A stretch of 49,917 nucleotides of DNA from Bordetella parapertussis (lineage in GTDB: Bacteria > Pseudomonadota > Gammaproteobacteria > Burkholderiales > SG8-39): contig CAMDFL010000008.1 in NCBI GenBank assembly GCA_945897475.1, positions 1-49,917 of the forward strand. Reading direction: 5' to 3'. The notes beneath the pieces are model-generated. The model was not told the origin of the DNA. It searched no databases and saw nothing but the letters and a program-made list of their open reading frames with translations. Numbering within the stretch: position 1 is the stretch's first letter; each line of letters begins with the position of its first letter. Shown here piece after piece: positions 49,598 to 49,917 of the stretch. A program made the position numbers and the translations under genes.

Positions 49598-49917
49598 ATG
49601 AAAAAAGTTTTGATAGTCGATGACCATGATGGCATTCGGCGAATGTTGCGGCTGGCTCTGTCCGGACGCTACCAACTGTTTGAGGCAGCCAACGCTGACG
49701 ACGCCTGGGAGCTGATGCGCCAAACGCCGCCGGATGCGGTGCTTCTGGACATCATGATGCCCGGTGAACTGAACGGCGCCGGGCTGTGCCGCAAGATACG
49801 CAGCGACCGTCAATTCAACGACACCTACATCATCATGGTCACCGCGTGCGCCCAGCGCGCCGATCGCGAAGATTGCCTGGCCGCAGGCGCCAACGACTAT
49901 ATGGTCAAGCCGTTCAG
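49598..49917 (+). CDS. Response regulator receiver protein (runs off the window)
   Basis: From ATG 49598, preceded by GAGG at 49589-49592, 106 codons are visible before the window ends. The receiver domain has KKVLIVDDHDGIRRML, phospho-acceptor Asp in LLDIMMPG near 51, Thr in IIMVTA, and Lys in MVKPF near 104. The output domain, if any, lies outside. It is probably co-transcribed with the second lapG-like gene, which suggests phospho-relay control of something linked to surface adhesion. Confidence 0.92.
   Translation, partial: MKKVLIVDDHDGIRRMLRLALSGRYQLFEAANADDAWELMRQTPPDAVLLDIMMPGELNGAGLCRKIRSDRQFNDTYIIMVTACAQRADREDCLAAGANDYMVKPF

Overview
The window reads as chromosomal DNA of a betaproteobacterium, most like Burkholderiales or Nitrosomonadales. 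The grounds are GC-rich coding DNA, frequent GTG and TTG starts, and two gene strings typical of that group: RNB-nuclease/tonB-like/aroE/mtgA, and TlpA/aroQ/accB/accC/prmA/zinc-ribbon protein/PfkB kinase. A Bug-type (TctC) solute receptor fits too. No rRNA, tRNA, CRISPR array, integrase or intact insertion sequence was seen.

Layout. 0.4-4.8 kb (+): metF, a TauE/SafE exporter, an internally deleted MetE-like gene, a CobW-type GTPase and an amidohydrolase. 4.9-13.6 kb (-): two tandem MFS exporters, then a signalling cluster of a periplasmic-sensing histidine kinase, a Ser/Thr kinase with two receiver domains, and a CheA-like hybrid kinase. 13.8-17.1 kb: rubredoxin (-), then overlapping thiD-thiE-hemL (+). 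17.1-25.8 kb (-): mscL, mgtE, an aminotransferase relic (+), mtgA-aroE-tonB-like, an RNB exoribonuclease and mpl. 26.0-34.2 kb (+): a long run from a nucleotidyltransferase-like protein through TlpA, aroQ, accBC, prmA, a zinc-ribbon membrane protein, a PfkB kinase and a SlyB-like lipoprotein to a lysophospholipid acyltransferase. 34.3-49.9 kb is more accessory: apaH, a metC-like lyase, an LLM monooxygenase, a CYTH-CHAD protein, a GMC oxidoreductase relic, a UGSC-family protein with an in-frame UGA, LapG-LapD, two alpha/beta hydrolases, YgiD, a Bug receptor, a secreted hypothetical protein, an FAD-monooxygenase-like relic, a second LapG-like protease and a truncated response regulator.

Three things stand out. 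(1) The gene at 39838-41472 (-) is open across an in-frame TGA at 41184-41182. The TGA sits in a U-S-T-C redox motif and is followed, 17 nt later, by a GGUC-loop hairpin with a 6-bp stem (41170-41155), much like a bacterial SECIS. It is very probably a selenoprotein of the UGSC family fused to a large second domain. (2) At least nine places carry short tandem repeats, mostly at gene boundaries. Each has its own unit of 13-23 bp, and several units contain the start codon with its Shine-Dalgarno region or the stop codon of the neighbouring gene. (3) Four gene relics (MetE-like, class I/II aminotransferase, GMC oxidoreductase, FAD monooxygenase) show active gene decay, in one case beside a tandem repeat. 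Coordinates were worked out by hand-reading, and no database search was possible.
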